NCBI GenBank assembly: GCA_949592205.1
Contig: CATIUR010000005.1
Location: 25,561,679 to 25,625,678 of the forward strand
Length of the DNA stretch: 64,000 nt
From: Helichrysum umbraculigerum
Lineage: Eukaryota > Streptophyta > Magnoliopsida > Asterales > Asteraceae
Direction: 5' to 3'
Position numbers and translations under genes: made by a program. A model generated the notes under the pieces. The model worked only from the letters and a program-made list of their open reading frames with translations. It had not been told where the DNA came from and did not search any database. Numbering within the stretch: the stretch's first letter is position 1; every line of letters begins with the position of its first letter. This document shows positions 49,473 through 62,232 of this stretch, piece after piece.

Positions 49473-51534
49473 TGTAACATCCTCTCCGTTAGTCTGGTAT
49501 TTTTCTATTTATAATTGCGTATTTAATTGTTTTAAATAATTTTTGCGATATAATTGTTTAATTGTGAAACTTGGTGAAATAGGTCTTAGGACTTATTGTG
49601 GTTAATAAAATGTTGCTTGATTTAAACTATTAAAGTTGACGGAACAATAAAATAAATTTCTCGCATTTAGTAATTAAGTTCCAGACAATAGATTTAGAGC
49701 GGGTATAAAATACCCAAAATGTTAAGTCGGCTTAAAAAGGGGCCGATCTTTATTTGGGGATCACTTTCCCAATTTCTTGTTTATTTTCATTTTCTTTCAA
49801 ACAAAACCAATAAACCCTAACTTAAAAACTTTAGATTAAATCATCAATTGGAAGTAGAATTGAAGTGTGATCTTTGGCTTGTATCATCCTCATCATCCTC
49901 TAGTTGCCATCATCTTGTTCTTCCTTTCCTTGTAAGTGATTTTAGTGCATAACCTTAATTTTTAGAATAAGTGATGAAATTGATAATTTGAGATGATTCT
50001 TGAGTTTGTATGGTAATTACTTGTGATCTATGATGCTATATGATGATTCTTGGTTAGTTATATGGATTAAATCCATGTTCTCAAATCATAATTGAAACTA
50101 GTTTGAAATTTAAATGGGTTTTATGATTTGGTATGAATTTGATGATAGATGATGTTTATTGAAGTTGTTAGTAGATATAGGATGTTACTTTGATGTTAAA
50201 AACATAGGTTGGTCGAGTTTGGTATGTGGAGAATCGATTTTGGTAATTAGAATTCGTGCAGAGTTTAAACTCTGCTGTTGCTGCTGTAACTGAAGATCAA
50301 CCCGGCGGGTCCTGACCCTTAGCCGGCGGCTAAACAGCCTAGCCGGCGGTCAGAGGACCCAAGCCGGCGGGTTTCATATGCTTCAAAACGCGATTTAGTT
50401 CTGTTGATGGAAAAATAAATATACCCGGCGGTTTACACATGGTAGCCGGCGGCTACTAGACTTAGCCGGCGGCTAAGTGAGCCAAGCCGGCGGCTTCGGG
50501 CTGTTTTCAGGGCATTATTCGTTTTTAGTTTTTAAAACATTTCGAGTGTTAGTACATGTAATTATTTGACGTATTATGATTATGTGTATGATTAGTAGTT
50601 GTTAATATAAGCGTTTAGAATAATGAACTCCAAATGTGTCGAACTTTTTATAAGTTATATTTGGACGATAACGATTACTAACTTTTATTTGATGTTGAAT
50701 CTCAGATCCTCCGAAAGATAACGTTGCCCCGAGAATCTGAGTTAGTGAAGACGAAGGTATTGGTGAGTGGATTCAAAACTCACCGTTTGGCTTAGTTGTA
50801 ATCATTTGATTACAACGGGTAAACGTAGACTTGATTATTGAGTTGATTAGTTATTACTGTTGGTTATATTCATATATGTGCTTTGTGTGGCCTTCGGGCA
50901 TTGTTGTTAATGAGGTCAACTAGTTGATGAACTGTTGGTTGGGCTAGTGGGTTGTTGTGTGAACGGTACAGGGATGTACTTCATTTGTTGTGTGTGCTGA
51001 ACTGTACCTAAGTATGATAAACACTAGCTATCGGTCTCGTCCGTTATGGCCATACGGATATGTTTGGATAAGTGATCTCGGGGAGCCGCCCGGGTGCTAA
51101 GGTTATCCCCGGATCCACCGATCCTCATTAAGTTGTTGTTAACTGTTGTGTTGGCTAATATTTGTTGTAGTTAATTGGTTTAGCTAAGTTGAATGTTGGG
51201 TGTTGGATTTACTCACTTAGCTATGTGCTAATCCCTCGTTGTTACTTCCTGCAGACTTTTGTTTTGTGCATGCGGGTGGGTAGCAGGAAGGTCAAACCTT
51301 GGAAGCATGGAATGTTTGATATTCAAGCTACTCTGATTATTTTTGTAACCACTCTGTTTAGCTCATATAATACCCCGTCATGCTAATCTTTTGAATCAAG
51401 TTTTAAATCGTAGTAACTTAACCATCTAAACTGTTTTGGTACTTTGGAAAAATATGTAATGAAGTATTGTGTTTTAATTACCTGCGCTTCCGTATTATCT
51501 TTAATATTACTATTAGGAAATGAGGGGTGTTATA
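49473..51534 (+). repeat. Array LTR 3 (terminal, no internal region)
   Basis: 2,062 bp, bounded by CTAAT on both sides (49468-49472 and 51535-51539). Its right neighbour is the last base of the RPA exon followed by a GT splice donor. Alone it would look like a solo LTR. Confidence 0.93.
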
Positions 51535-51539
51535 CTAAT

Positions 51540-52484
51540 AGTATGCACTTTCATTCATATAAAAAGTGTCTCCAAATAAACGTCTGTTATTGATTGAGTA
51601 TATAAGTTCCACATTGAAATTAATGTTTATTACAGGGCACCCAATTCAATTGCAGAGCAACCATAACAAACTTGGACGAAAAAAAGGGCTGGTTTTACAA
51701 AGCATGTGATCAATGTCGCAAGGCCGCACATAAATGGGGAGGAACATTTGCATGCGAAGATCATCAGCCAATTATTGTTCCTAGGCATCTGTAAGTATTA
51801 TACATTTTATGTAACGTTATTAAACATCATAGTTTACACTCACAGATCACATACAACTAACGTCGGTTTCAATAGGTACTCCATCACAGCCACCATAACA
51901 GATGACACCGGTGAAGTTAAGGTCGTTTTTTTTATGAGGTTGCTAAGTTGCTACTTGATACTGATTGCAAAACTATGGTTGAAAAACTTGGTCACGATGA
52001 TCCACACATACTACCCACACCACTGACCGCTCTTAAAGGAATCACAAAAGTTTTTCAAATACGATACAACAAACCAGGTACATCAAAGGCTATAGGTACA
52101 TCAAAGGCTATAGAATTTATGGTGGATAATGTGTTTGAAGATACGGGACTTGACGTTACACCATCAGCGTCCTCCACAGTTACCGACGTTACAGCAACCG
52201 GTCCTTCCACACCATCACTTGATTCACTTCCATTACTTACAGAAACTCCTTCTAAACCATTCTCAAGAAAGCAACTTTTTCAGACACCAGGTACACATAC
52301 ATATCTAAATTACTGTATACATATTGCTAGATAATATATGTGACTAACTTTTCCTACAAATAATGCAGACTCAGCTAAAAAACAAAAGCTTTTAGATGAC
52401 ATGCATGAAGAAGGCACTCAACAAGACGTGCATGAAGAAGACACTCAACAAAAGCCTTCCACGGATGACACAGCTTCCGAATAG
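51540..52484 (+). pseudogene. Helitron RPA70-like protein, C-terminal part
   Basis: After a donor GTATGC at 51541 and an acceptor at 51633-51635, the exon from 51636 encodes TQFNCRATITNLDEKKGWFY and a zinc-ribbon-like CDQCRKAAHKWGG with a later C and H, as in the C-terminal OB fold of RPA70. The next exons begin about 51876 (YSITATITDDTGEVKVVFF) and run through 52290; a Ser/Thr-rich linker follows. The last exon from about 52369 (DSAKKQKLLDDMHEEGT) ends at TAG 52482-52484. An 18-bp tandem duplication near 52077-52112 repeats GTSKAI. Apart from insertion C I see no obvious inactivating change in this half. Confidence 0.75.
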
Positions 52485-52877
52485 AATAATATGTAGGTAA
52501 CAAATATCTTAATTGTAATGCTAAACTATTTTAATATTATGCTAACTCTTATCCCATACTATGTACACAGGGACATATTTGGGCACCTCTTTTGGGACAG
52601 TAAATATCGTTCAATAGCGGAACCTGCATCAACACATCGAACTTTTGCAAACTGAAGTTCACGAAATATTTTTGTAACACTAATTAGACTAAATGTTGCA
52701 CTAATGTCTAATTAGCAATGTAAATGAGATGTATATATACTTTTAATGCAGGTGGTCACTTTCGTTAATAACTTCTATTTAACTTTCGTATTATACGTAT
52801 ATATTCAAAGATGTAGCTTTAACGATATGGTTACAATGCACGGAGTAAAAATCCCCTCACGTTATATAGCTATACAC
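52485..52877 (+). other. Helitron 3' untranslated region
   Basis: AT-rich sequence between the RPA stop and the terminal hairpin, with no ORF of note. Confidence 0.5.
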
Positions 52878-52910
52878 CCCCGCAGCGAAGCGCGGGGTTT
52901 CTAACCCTAG
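52878..52910 (+). other. 3' terminus of the large Helitron: hairpin plus CTAG
   Basis: A perfect stem CCCCGC (52878-52883) / GCGGGG (52892-52897) with an eight-base loop, then nine bases, then CTAG (52907-52910) and T. This is the termination signal of Helitron rolling-circle transposition. Confidence 0.9.
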
Positions 52911-53766
52911 TTAATAACATTTTAACATGAGATGAATAGTAACCATCCCATTTAGAAGTTGACATGTGGCAAGGGTATGCATTAATTTCACATATAAACT
53001 TTGTTGTTTTCTTCTTTTATAGAATTTAATCATTTTCTGAAAACATAAATAATACTCCGTAGCTCGGAATACAGACAGAGCAAATGCAACTGTGCAACTG
53101 AACAATGGGTGTATCACGGAATCGCGCCGGAAAGTTAACAACGTCGGGAATGGTCGGAAACGTGCCGGCGAGGTGCAAATAAGGTAAAAAGTAAAGATTT
53201 ATAACATATAACCGGCTAGCTCATGAGTACCGGAGATGGACATCTGAGATGGCCGAAATCGTGAGGAGAAGTGAATAACAACGACCTATAATGTTGTATT
53301 GAACATTGACTCTACAAATCAAAATTTAACAAGTGACTATAAAAAGATATTCAAAGGGATCTGAGAGACACTCATACGCCGGAATATCTCCGGCAACATT
53401 ATTCGGCGGCGAAGGTGGTCGACATCTTCTTAGACATGCAGAGGCTAGCGATGGTGGTGAGGTTTGTAGTTGACCGTAGGTGATATCTTGGAGTGGATCT
53501 GAGAAAGATAGAGAGGGTCATAGTAGGTGCGATGTGTCCACCGACGTCGAAGTTGGCCAGCCATGTAGTGATGAAGATGGTGGTGGAGTGTGTAATAGTT
53601 GACCTGCCGGCATAGATCTAAGAAAAAAATTACTTATAGCATGTACGGTGGCGCGTGTAAGTACGTGTATTGAAGTTTATGAAACGTTTTCGATCGGAGT
53701 GTGTAAGTACGTGTATTGAAGTTTATGAAACGTTTTCGATCGGAGTCATGGATTAAACCAGCCTAT
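52911..53766. other. Flanking DNA without a recognisable gene; 46-bp tandem duplication
   Basis: No coding sequence is supported. A perfect 46-bp tandem duplication lies at 53655-53700 and 53701-53746 (unit begins GTGTAAGTACGTGTATTG). Confidence 0.7.
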
Positions 53767-53782
53767 AGCATTTTAGCTATGT

Positions 53783-53914
53783 TTTTTTTTTTTTTTTTTT
53801 TAACGGCCAAATTTAATTCCCCCAATATACACCACTGCCTGGGCTCGAACCCCAGACCTTCAGGGAGGCAAGCCTCCCACCTCACTTTTACCACTTGGGT
53901 AAGAGATCATTGGC
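53783..53914 (-). mobile_element. tRNA-derived SINE with poly(A) tail and 16-bp TSD
   Basis: Read on the minus strand: A-box-like TTACCCAAGTGGTA, B-box-like GGTTCGAGCCC, and an A-tail (the T-run at 53783-53801 on the plus strand). Perfect direct repeats AGCATTTTAGCTATGT flank it (53767-53782 and 53915-53930). The ORF 53716-53949 crosses it and is not a gene. Confidence 0.92.
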
Positions 53915-53930
53915 AGCATTTTAGCTATGT

Positions 53931-54411
53931 AATTGTGGTTTATGTGTAGATGAGATAAACAATGATTTGAAAAGGGAAAGGTTCGATGGGAAGGAAACGG
54001 AGGATTGAATCGGTGAGGTAGGTTAGTAGGTAGGTGAACGTGTTTGTTAAATGAATAGATGGTTTAAGACTGTAGGCTGAAGAACACGTGTAGGATGCTA
54101 GGACACACTAAGCCATAGGACTCCGTAATATTTTTCTAAAAGGTTTAGTTTTGTAAATTTCAATACAATAAAACATGTTCGTGAGTCTTTTAAAATACAT
54201 ACTTTTTTTTTCTAATGCAAATCAAATACCAGTCTCATTACTATACGATTTTGTTATATTAATTCATTATTTTATATAAGATAAGATTTATTTATTTACA
54301 AATATGTATGCAATTAGAATTTACAAATACTTGACTAACGTTGGACTTCTTAAAAAATGTATGTTTGATCTTAGCTTCTAGATTATATATAACCCTCTCT
54401 TCAATCATCTA
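53931..54411. other. AT-rich DNA, nothing recognised
   Basis: No ORF, repeat structure or RNA gene could be supported here. Confidence 0.5.
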
Positions 54412-57400
54412 TCTATACTACTAAAGATGGGTTCTGCTGACATCATTTTGCTGACTTGGCGCTTCATTAGGTAGCTTCTTCTGATGAGTTGTCGACCTGT
54501 GGTTAACTTGCTGATGTCATGTATCTAAGATTTAAATATGTTAATAAATATATTTATCATTTATTTTTAAATTAATGAATATAAATATCCTGCAAAAAGC
54601 ATTTGAAAGATGTCTGTTCGGTTTCTCTATAGCCCACCCATTTGCATCGGTACTCTAAAGCTTTTTATACACGATTGCACGCTTTCATTTTATATTGATT
54701 GAGTTCACTGGAAATATTATCATGCTTTCCCTTCTCCATTTGCATCGGTACGCTAAAGCTTTATTATACACGCTTTCTTCATCTTCTTCGTCTTTCTATA
54801 TGTTCTTCTAGGGTTTTTAGAATTTACAAGGTAAGATTCTTCGATTTGAAACCCTAACCCAGTTATCTTACGATTGCAGACGATGGTGATTTGCGATGAT
54901 CGCGGCGCCGATGACATATCCAAAATCGAAATAAACGAAGAGATTATGGGATCCTGTGGATTCTTTCAACATCTTTTCCCCTCAATATAAAAAATTCTTT
55001 TAACTGTGGGTTTTTAGTGTGTTTACTGTGTGTGTATATTTTGTTAAAAATGGTTTATTTTATTCATATTCCAATCGGTGAATCATTATTACTATCATCA
55101 ATTTTGCAGAAATGAGGAAAGGATCCACTCGATTCTCAGATGTGATGCGTCAAACAGGTAAAAATCATGTCTTTTTGTTATTTACAATTTTATCACTGTT
55201 CTTGATCCCAACCACAAAAAACCCAACGAATAAAATGAATAAATTAAATAAATTTTGTCCTTTCTATGTTTTATCCATGCCTAATTTGTTGTGAAGTTAT
55301 CCTGTTTAATTTATCATATTAATTAATTATTAATATATTGATTTTTTTGTTTGTTTGTGATAAAAAGGTAGGGGTAGTGAAATGCCTAATCAATATTTGA
55401 CTCCAGTTTTTAAAAGTAATTGAATTATTCAATTGAATTTTATCTATATATGTATATGTATATCAGTACATGCTAAATAGTAATTCTGATTTTTTTTAGT
55501 TAATGAAAAACTAGGTTTACTATATGGGTTATCTTCTTGCAGATGATAAGTTGAAAGATGTTCTCCTTAGATTCTCACATGAGGTATGATTTATTATTTT
55601 TGAAAATTCTATTTATTAGCATTTGATCATTAAATGGAATGTCATGTTTCCAATTAATAATTTGTTATGCTTCTAACCAACAGGTACTGTTGCAGACTTG
55701 CAGTATTAAATGGATGAAGTTTATGTGCATCGAGTAAATTGGACTGTTATCAACTCAAGTGAGAGACTAACATGATTTGTAAAGATGTCATGACGGTAAG
55801 ATTCCAATTCTGTCAGGATTTTTATGTTTTTGTATGATGTTATCTTCTTTTATTTAAACTTGAACTGTTGATTGAGATTTTGATTTGACTTTGGGGCATT
55901 ATTGATTACCAGACCACCATTGATGTAAGCTTTTGGTTATTATGAACATTAAGCATTCGGATTTTGTGGATACTTGAGAGGTGTTCGATTAAATGACTAA
56001 GAGAAGTATACTAACATGGGATGATTCCTGTGTTTAAAACTCATCATTTTTTAAACCAATACTTGATTTTATTTTTTTATAAATATGCTAAAGGGGTTGG
56101 TATTATGTGGCGTTATTTGAGATGGCAGGAGATCATCTATTGAAGTTAATTCAGGTTTGTCAAGTATGTGACTATTCAATATATGGAGAGTTGAAGTAGT
56201 TAACTTAGTACTTAGAAACTGTAGATGTTCACCGAATAATACATGGAGAATGTATATGACAAATAGATGACACTTGAATTTGATTTTGCATTTAGCTTGA
56301 GTGTGGTTCTTGGTTTGGTATGTTTATAGTGGTTGTTTTGTTGATTGTTCTTCTATCCAATCAAATCACTATTTTTTTTTTCGAAATGTGCAGGTTTGGG
56401 AACTTAAAATATACGCTGTACAAGTTCCCACACATCTTACTGTTAACTGGAGTAGGTAACCGATTCGTTGGAGACTCACAAAGATCTTTAATGCTACTTA
56501 AAATAGAAGCTGTACCAGTAAACAGCAATATTAGCTTGCGAGCTTGAAGGTTAATGATCTTTAATGTTACTTGATGTATTATGAACTTATTATTTCTTAA
56601 ATCACTCTCCTTGCTATGATGTACTTGAGTAGGTAACCAATTTGTTGGAGACTCACAAGGTAGAAACCATTGATTTCTATCATGTGGTAATTTTTAAGCC
56701 CATTATCACAATTTTTTTCTTTTTTGCAATTATTGAATGTAGTTTTGCTTTTTCGCTTCTTGGACAATTGAAATGCGTTCGATTATTGCTTTTGGTAGGG
56801 GATTCCTCATGCTTGATAATTCTTTTCCTTTTTCTTAATTTTTCAGAAAATAGTAATTCTTTTCCTTGATAATCTACAGTTACTTTTGTTGCAGAGGATT
56901 ATAATTTTTTTAAAATACATGCTTAATGCATATGCCTAAGCTAAACGGGTTTAGTGTGCATCTTGAAACTTGAAGAAGTCCAATATTCCTTTTGCTGTTT
57001 AAGGTAATAGATCTTACTGTTTTGGGGTTTATTTGAAACATCTTCATCTCATATTAATCTAACTACTCTTATAGTCTAATGCACTTCCTATCATAAATGC
57101 ACTCATACCTGTATTTTTTTTATTTGACAACTATGAGATAAAACACAACCTAAATCGACCCATTTATTAGTAAATGGGCTGACATTGCCACCTTTAACAA
57201 GTATTCTTATGATACTCACTATAATTGTAGAATCTACATGGTACTGCATCTTTATAGTTTCCAGTTTCATATGATGCAGATGTTTTCTTTCATTATGATT
57301 TGATACGATCGAGAAAAATGCTCGAGCACGAAAATTAGCTCTTAGTGCCTTAATCATAAATTCCGTAAAGGGAAAGGCAGACTCCATTCTATAGTCGTTC

Positions 57401-58047
57401 ATCACTGCAATTTTCAGGTAATATGACATCTTCAATGTTTGTTCTTAAGCTGTTAAGTAATGATTGGAGAGTTCAAATTTTGGATGTAGCTACTTCAATG
57501 GATTAAGCTCTTTTTTTATTCTCATTTTCAGTCTTCAATGGAGCAAGCATATATGGTATATGCCTAATGGGCTGTATACAGCATCTGTGTTTTTGAAATG
57601 CGATTGATGTTACTTTTGTGTATTCTTCTTATGTGTGTATAGGTTGAGCTTGGAGGAGATGTAATGCCCGTTTTGCATCCACTTTGTTCAGGGAGTATAG
57701 TATAGTAATATAAGTATTGAGCTTTATGTTTAAATAACACTAACATTATGTACAACATGGTTTTTTTGGTTCGTAAATAAATGTGGTAAAGGAGAATAAG
57801 TATGGAAGAAATGTTTGGTGCTTTATTAAAACTTAAAGGAGACTTGCTGTATATCCAAATTCTAAAGCTTTTGTAATTATAGATAGAGTTTAGGCGTCTA
57901 AAACTGATGTGTGCTTCTAAGAAAAGTTTGATTTGCTTTTATCATTCTCTTTTTGTACACTTCGATTTCAAAAGTAATTGAAAATGGTGTACCATTTTGG
58001 ATTTGTATTCTTTATCAAACCCGTGTTTTCACGGGTCTTAAAACTAG
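54412..58047 (+). mobile_element. Non-autonomous Helitron, 3.6 kb, with gene-like fragments
   Basis: The 5' end TCTATACTACTAAAGATGG follows A (54411) and is a common plant Helitron start. The 3' end has a perfect hairpin CCCGTG / CACGGG (58020-58035, loop TTTT), eight bases, then CTAG (58044-58047) and T. No Rep-helicase is encoded. The interior has exon-like patches, for example 55112-55159 (MRKGSTRFSDVMRQT followed by a GT donor) and about 55540-55583 (DDKLKDVLLRFSHE), which look like captured host exons. I cannot name the source gene. Confidence 0.85.
55112..55583 (+). pseudogene. Possible captured host-gene exons inside the 3.6-kb Helitron
   Basis: Two short exon-like segments share the plus strand: 55112-55159 opens with ATG and encodes MRKGSTRFSDVMRQT before a GT donor, and about 55543-55583 encodes DDKLKDVLLRFSHE between AG and GT signals. 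A GT donor after ACAAG near 54832 could end a leader exon. I do not recognise the protein family. Helitrons frequently carry exon pieces, so capture is likelier than a resident gene; it is not proven. Confidence 0.35.
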
Positions 58048-58403
58048 TTTTTAATTAAAGCTCCATAATAGCATATTTAATAATTTAATCAATGTTACAA
58101 ATGAAAATAGTTACTCCGCCCTACTACATGTGTTTACATTATCATTTTAGATTGCTCCAAATAAATTTCTATTTCAATGTTTCAACTAATCAATCAAAGA
58201 AGATTTGAATTGTTAGATATATTATTTGATTAGAGAAATTGTTTTCTCAAAGGTTAGCAATTTCCTATTTATCTCATTTATTTTATTGCTTTTATTTATT
58301 CAAGTTAAGATCCCTTAGGGTTTAGTTTCCTAATAGCCTTAGATTAATTTTGTTATAATTCCGCTGTGTATATTGATCTAGTTAAGGAATAGAAAACCCA
58401 ACA
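58048..58403. other. AT-rich DNA, nothing recognised
   Basis: No coding or repeat structure seen between the Helitron end and the LTR fragment. Confidence 0.5.
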
Positions 58404-58558
58404 TTACCTACATGTACTACATGGCTGGTAAATTGCATACCCCGTTGTCTTGTCTTGGGTCAAAATATATATATGAGAATATGGTATCAAATATACGAGA
58501 TGTGGGACCGAGTTGTGGGAACTGAAAAAAAATTTTCTTAAAGTTTTGGGACGTTTCA

Positions 58559-59433
58559 AGTTGGTATCAGAGCAATGATTTAAGAGAGTTAGGTGATCCT
58601 TGATAGGATTGCTTAAACTTAAACCATTATGTGTTGTTTGATTTGCTATGATTATGATTTTGCTAAATAGTTAATTTGATTTATTTGAATTAATTTGATT
58701 TTGTGATGTAAATTGATATTGAAATACAGAGATGGATTGATAGAGGTAAGAGTAAATGTTTATATGAACTTAATTGTTGTAGTTTATATGTGCAAATAAG
58801 GTAAATAAGTAGTGAAGTAGTTTTTGACTATGTGTTTATTGTTAAATTGTTATTTATTGTGTGTTAACTGTTAATTGAGTTGTGTGCTATGTGTTTGTGT
58901 GAGAATCACATTAGAAATCGATGATATGAGATTACTTGAGAATGAAGTGTATGTAACATAATATGTCTACGCTTGATCACCGTAGTCTTATTATGCTATT
59001 TCACATGGAATTGTTGAAGTTATCAAATATCAAAGTGATTTAGTGTGATTGTTAGGATAGAGTGTAAGAGAAGAGGTGTTTAAACTATGTGAATTACGTG
59101 TTAAATGTTATGATAGGAAGAGATAATAGAGAAAGTAGGAGTAATAGACTTATATCCAGTGATACAAATTTCACTAAATTATGTGAAACCAATATGTAGG
59201 GGATATATGATTAAGAGCTTATAGAGTTAGTGTTAATAAAGTACTTGGTGCTAGAAAATAGTAATAATGCGTTTGAGTAGAACTAAGTGATATATGCATT
59301 TATGTATGATTAATGAATTAAGTGAAGTGTTATAAGTATGATTAAGTGTTTGTGCATGAGTAGAGATAGTGTTAAGACTGAGTAGTACAATTGCCATTCG
59401 TGAGGACACGAATGAGATAAGTGGGGGGAGAGT
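58559..59433 (+). other. Short interior of the 58404-63736 element
   Basis: It opens with the tRNA-Met-type primer-binding site and ends at the purine tract (about 59419-59433). No ORF of note lies between, so the element depends on proteins supplied by others. Confidence 0.65.
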
Positions 59434-60672
59434 TGTAACACCCCGAATTTCAGGAAATTAATATCGTACGCAGATATATTTTTATTATGAAATATTATTA
59501 TGTAGATAATAAGATATAGTGAAAAACGTAAACGGTTTTACCAGTTCTAGACTGTAAGAAATAAAGGGAATAAGATTTATATAGAATATATATGTGTGTG
59601 TACGTTTATAACAGGAGAATTATCTCATTTCTTTCCAAAATAATCCAGAAAACTCAGAAAGAGAGAGAGAGTTCACGAGGAAGAACTCAGGGACGATTCA
59701 TGTATCAATTTCAAGATTTCTAGGGTTTAATTTATGATTCTTTCATCATCTTTAATCTCTTGGTAAGTGATTTCTTCTATGTTTCAATCTAGGGTTTAAG
59801 TTTCATAAGGTTTTAAAGAGATTATGATTTCAATACGAAATTAGGGTATTAATATGATGGAATTGGTGTTGATTAGTGTTTATATGATCATTGTAATCAA
59901 ATTATAATTGGTGTTCTTTAGGAGATAATGGATTTTCATGGGGTTTTGATAAATTGAATGTTTTAATCCGAAATTGAAGCTAGAAAATGATGAAATTGAT
60001 GTCAGTTAATGTTATTATGATTGTTGGTAATCATATAACATAATGAAAATGATGAATTCATGATTTAATGTTTATGAGAAATTCTAGGGTTTTGCTAAAA
60101 GTGTATGAATTGATGAAATAAGCTTAATGATGAAACTAGTAATCTTAATAGAGTATGATTATGATGATAGAGCAAATGATTATGTTAGTAATTAATATTT
60201 AAAGGAAGTTTAATCAAAGTGGGGGAGAAACCACATGGATTATTAGTATAAATGATGAATTCAAAGTGTTAAGATTAAAGAGAAGTAATATGATCATGAA
60301 AAAGTGTAGTCACGAAGTATGATTAAAGTGGATGATTAATTAGTGTCTAAATATGGTTAAGTGTTGTTATGATGATATGTATGACTATGTAGGTATTAGA
60401 GACATGGAGAGCTTTCATTGGTGAAATCGTCGTCTAAGAGATTATGATGAGTGATACGGGGGTTAAACAGGTGATGTGATTGTATAATACCGAATAGCTT
60501 GCGGGCTAGAGGTTTACACAATCAAGGAATAAGTTATTTGTTTATGTTTGTTTAATTATGTTTATTGCTTAATTTAATTGTTGTGTTAAATTACTTGTTT
60601 ATGTTTAGTTGTTATGTTATTAAATTCTACTTGGTAAGAAAAGTAGTGATTTTTCATTAGCTTGATGTTAGC

Positions 60673-62232
60673 TGATGCGTGTGAAAGCGTCTAGTTTTAT
60701 TATTTATAAAGTACAGGATATACCAATCACTATTATCACACAACCAGACAAGAATACCCGATCGGAATAGTATAGCTAAGGTAAGTCCAGGTCGAACACA
60801 GGAACACATGAACGATGTTATTCAATTAAATTGGAATTATTCAGAAAGCAGTAAAATAGGGGTACGTTTTAGTTCCGTACGAACGTTCAAGATGAACTAA
60901 TTAACTAAACCAAACAACATAAAACAAGATAAGAGGAACAGATAAACAATCGGAGATAGATATGTAATTCCTTAGAGTCTTCACACTCAGATTCATATTA
61001 TCCAGTTCATGTGTTTTGATTGTCTGATTGTGATTTCTTTTCTATTAACTTAGTTACTAATCAAAGAATCCAAGTTACATGTAAATTAATCTCCGGTTCC
61101 GGTTAACTAATTTCTACAATCTAGAGTCCCGCATTAAACATCGATCCGACGTCGCAAGAATGTTGCTCTATTGCGTGCTTTTCCCTAGATTGTGCATTAA
61201 GTATTCACGACTTGTTATGATTGATCCTCGCGGTATGACTCAACAATACATACTAATAATCTCTTATTAGCTTGCTCATTTTAGATTGATTAGTTACCAT
61301 TCTCTTAACCTATCAAACTCAATATATTTAGCAATGACTATAACCCTAAATTCATATTCATCAATAATCAATAACATCAAAGGAATTCAATCTCAATGAC
61401 ACTATTAATCACGTTAAGTAGCAACTAATAATCACCAATAAACAAGGATTCACGGATAACATAACAATCTTCAATCAGTCAATTGATTCAAAACACAATT
61501 ATAACCATCAATTAATCATAATCCAAAGTTATTAAACTAAACAATATACATAAGATCTAATTCATAACTTAATCATACAAAATCAGATTCATGATTTCAA
61601 ACAAAACACATAGAAGATGTTCGAATTGAAATCGGAAAAATATATGCAAACCAAATCATAAACCGTGCGAAGTAGAATCGATAGGAATCGATCCTAGCCT
61701 TTTACGCCTCCGAATCATCATCGAAATGCTCCCAAAATGGGAAATAATCCCTCTCTGGTCGGCTGTTCTTTTGTGGTTTAGGGTTCGTGAAGTTATGAGA
61801 AAATGAGGCAAATTAGGTTTTTTAACCTAATCTGGAAAATCAATCCATACGGCGTATGGAATTTCCATACGGCGTATGGATTGAAAAGAAGCCCGGCCCA
61901 GCTCCGCGTTACACTGAACCTCCACCAACTCATCCATACGGCGTATGAAAAATCCATACGGCGTATGGATGAGTTTTCAGACTTCCTTCACTTTTTATTC
62001 ATTTTAATTATCTTTTACTCCGATCCAATCTTCTCTTGTCCAATGCTTCATTCTTTTAGCAACTTTTCTTCGCAATAAGCTCGTTTTCCGTTTCTTTTCA
62101 ATCCAAGCTCCAATTAAACTCCTAAATGCAAATATGAACGAAATAAGTATCTTATTTAAACAAAATGCATAAGAAATCTATTGAACAAAGGGGTAATTAG
62201 TACTATAATCTAGTACATTTTGGTGTTTATCA
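60673..62232 (-). mobile_element. Solo LTR, Tat/Athila-like, minus strand
   Basis: 1,560 bp, flanked by perfect TTAGC duplicates (60668-60672 and 62233-62237). On the minus strand it reads TGATAAACACC ... CACGCATCA. Its 3' part (minus strand) matches that of the nested LTR at 28283-30020 in order and words: CTGTGTTCGA, CTTACC, CTATACTA and GGTTGTG. It has no internal region or partner LTR, so it is a solo LTR. ORF 61803-62078 overlaps its palindromes and is not a gene. Confidence 0.88.
61845..61968. repeat. Four CCATACGGCGTATGG palindromes in two hairpin pairs
   Basis: Copies at 61845-61859, 61865-61879, 61934-61947 (one base short) and 61954-61968. Each is nearly self-complementary and the two members of a pair are separated by only about 5-6 bases. 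Confidence 0.92.

Noticed and set aside
49473..51534. Independent solo LTR
   Set aside because: Its left flank is the copied exon segment and its spacing equals the array period, so it is the terminal unit of the array.
61803..62078. 91-codon ORF as a gene
   Set aside because: It lies on the opposite strand of a solo LTR and runs through its palindromes.
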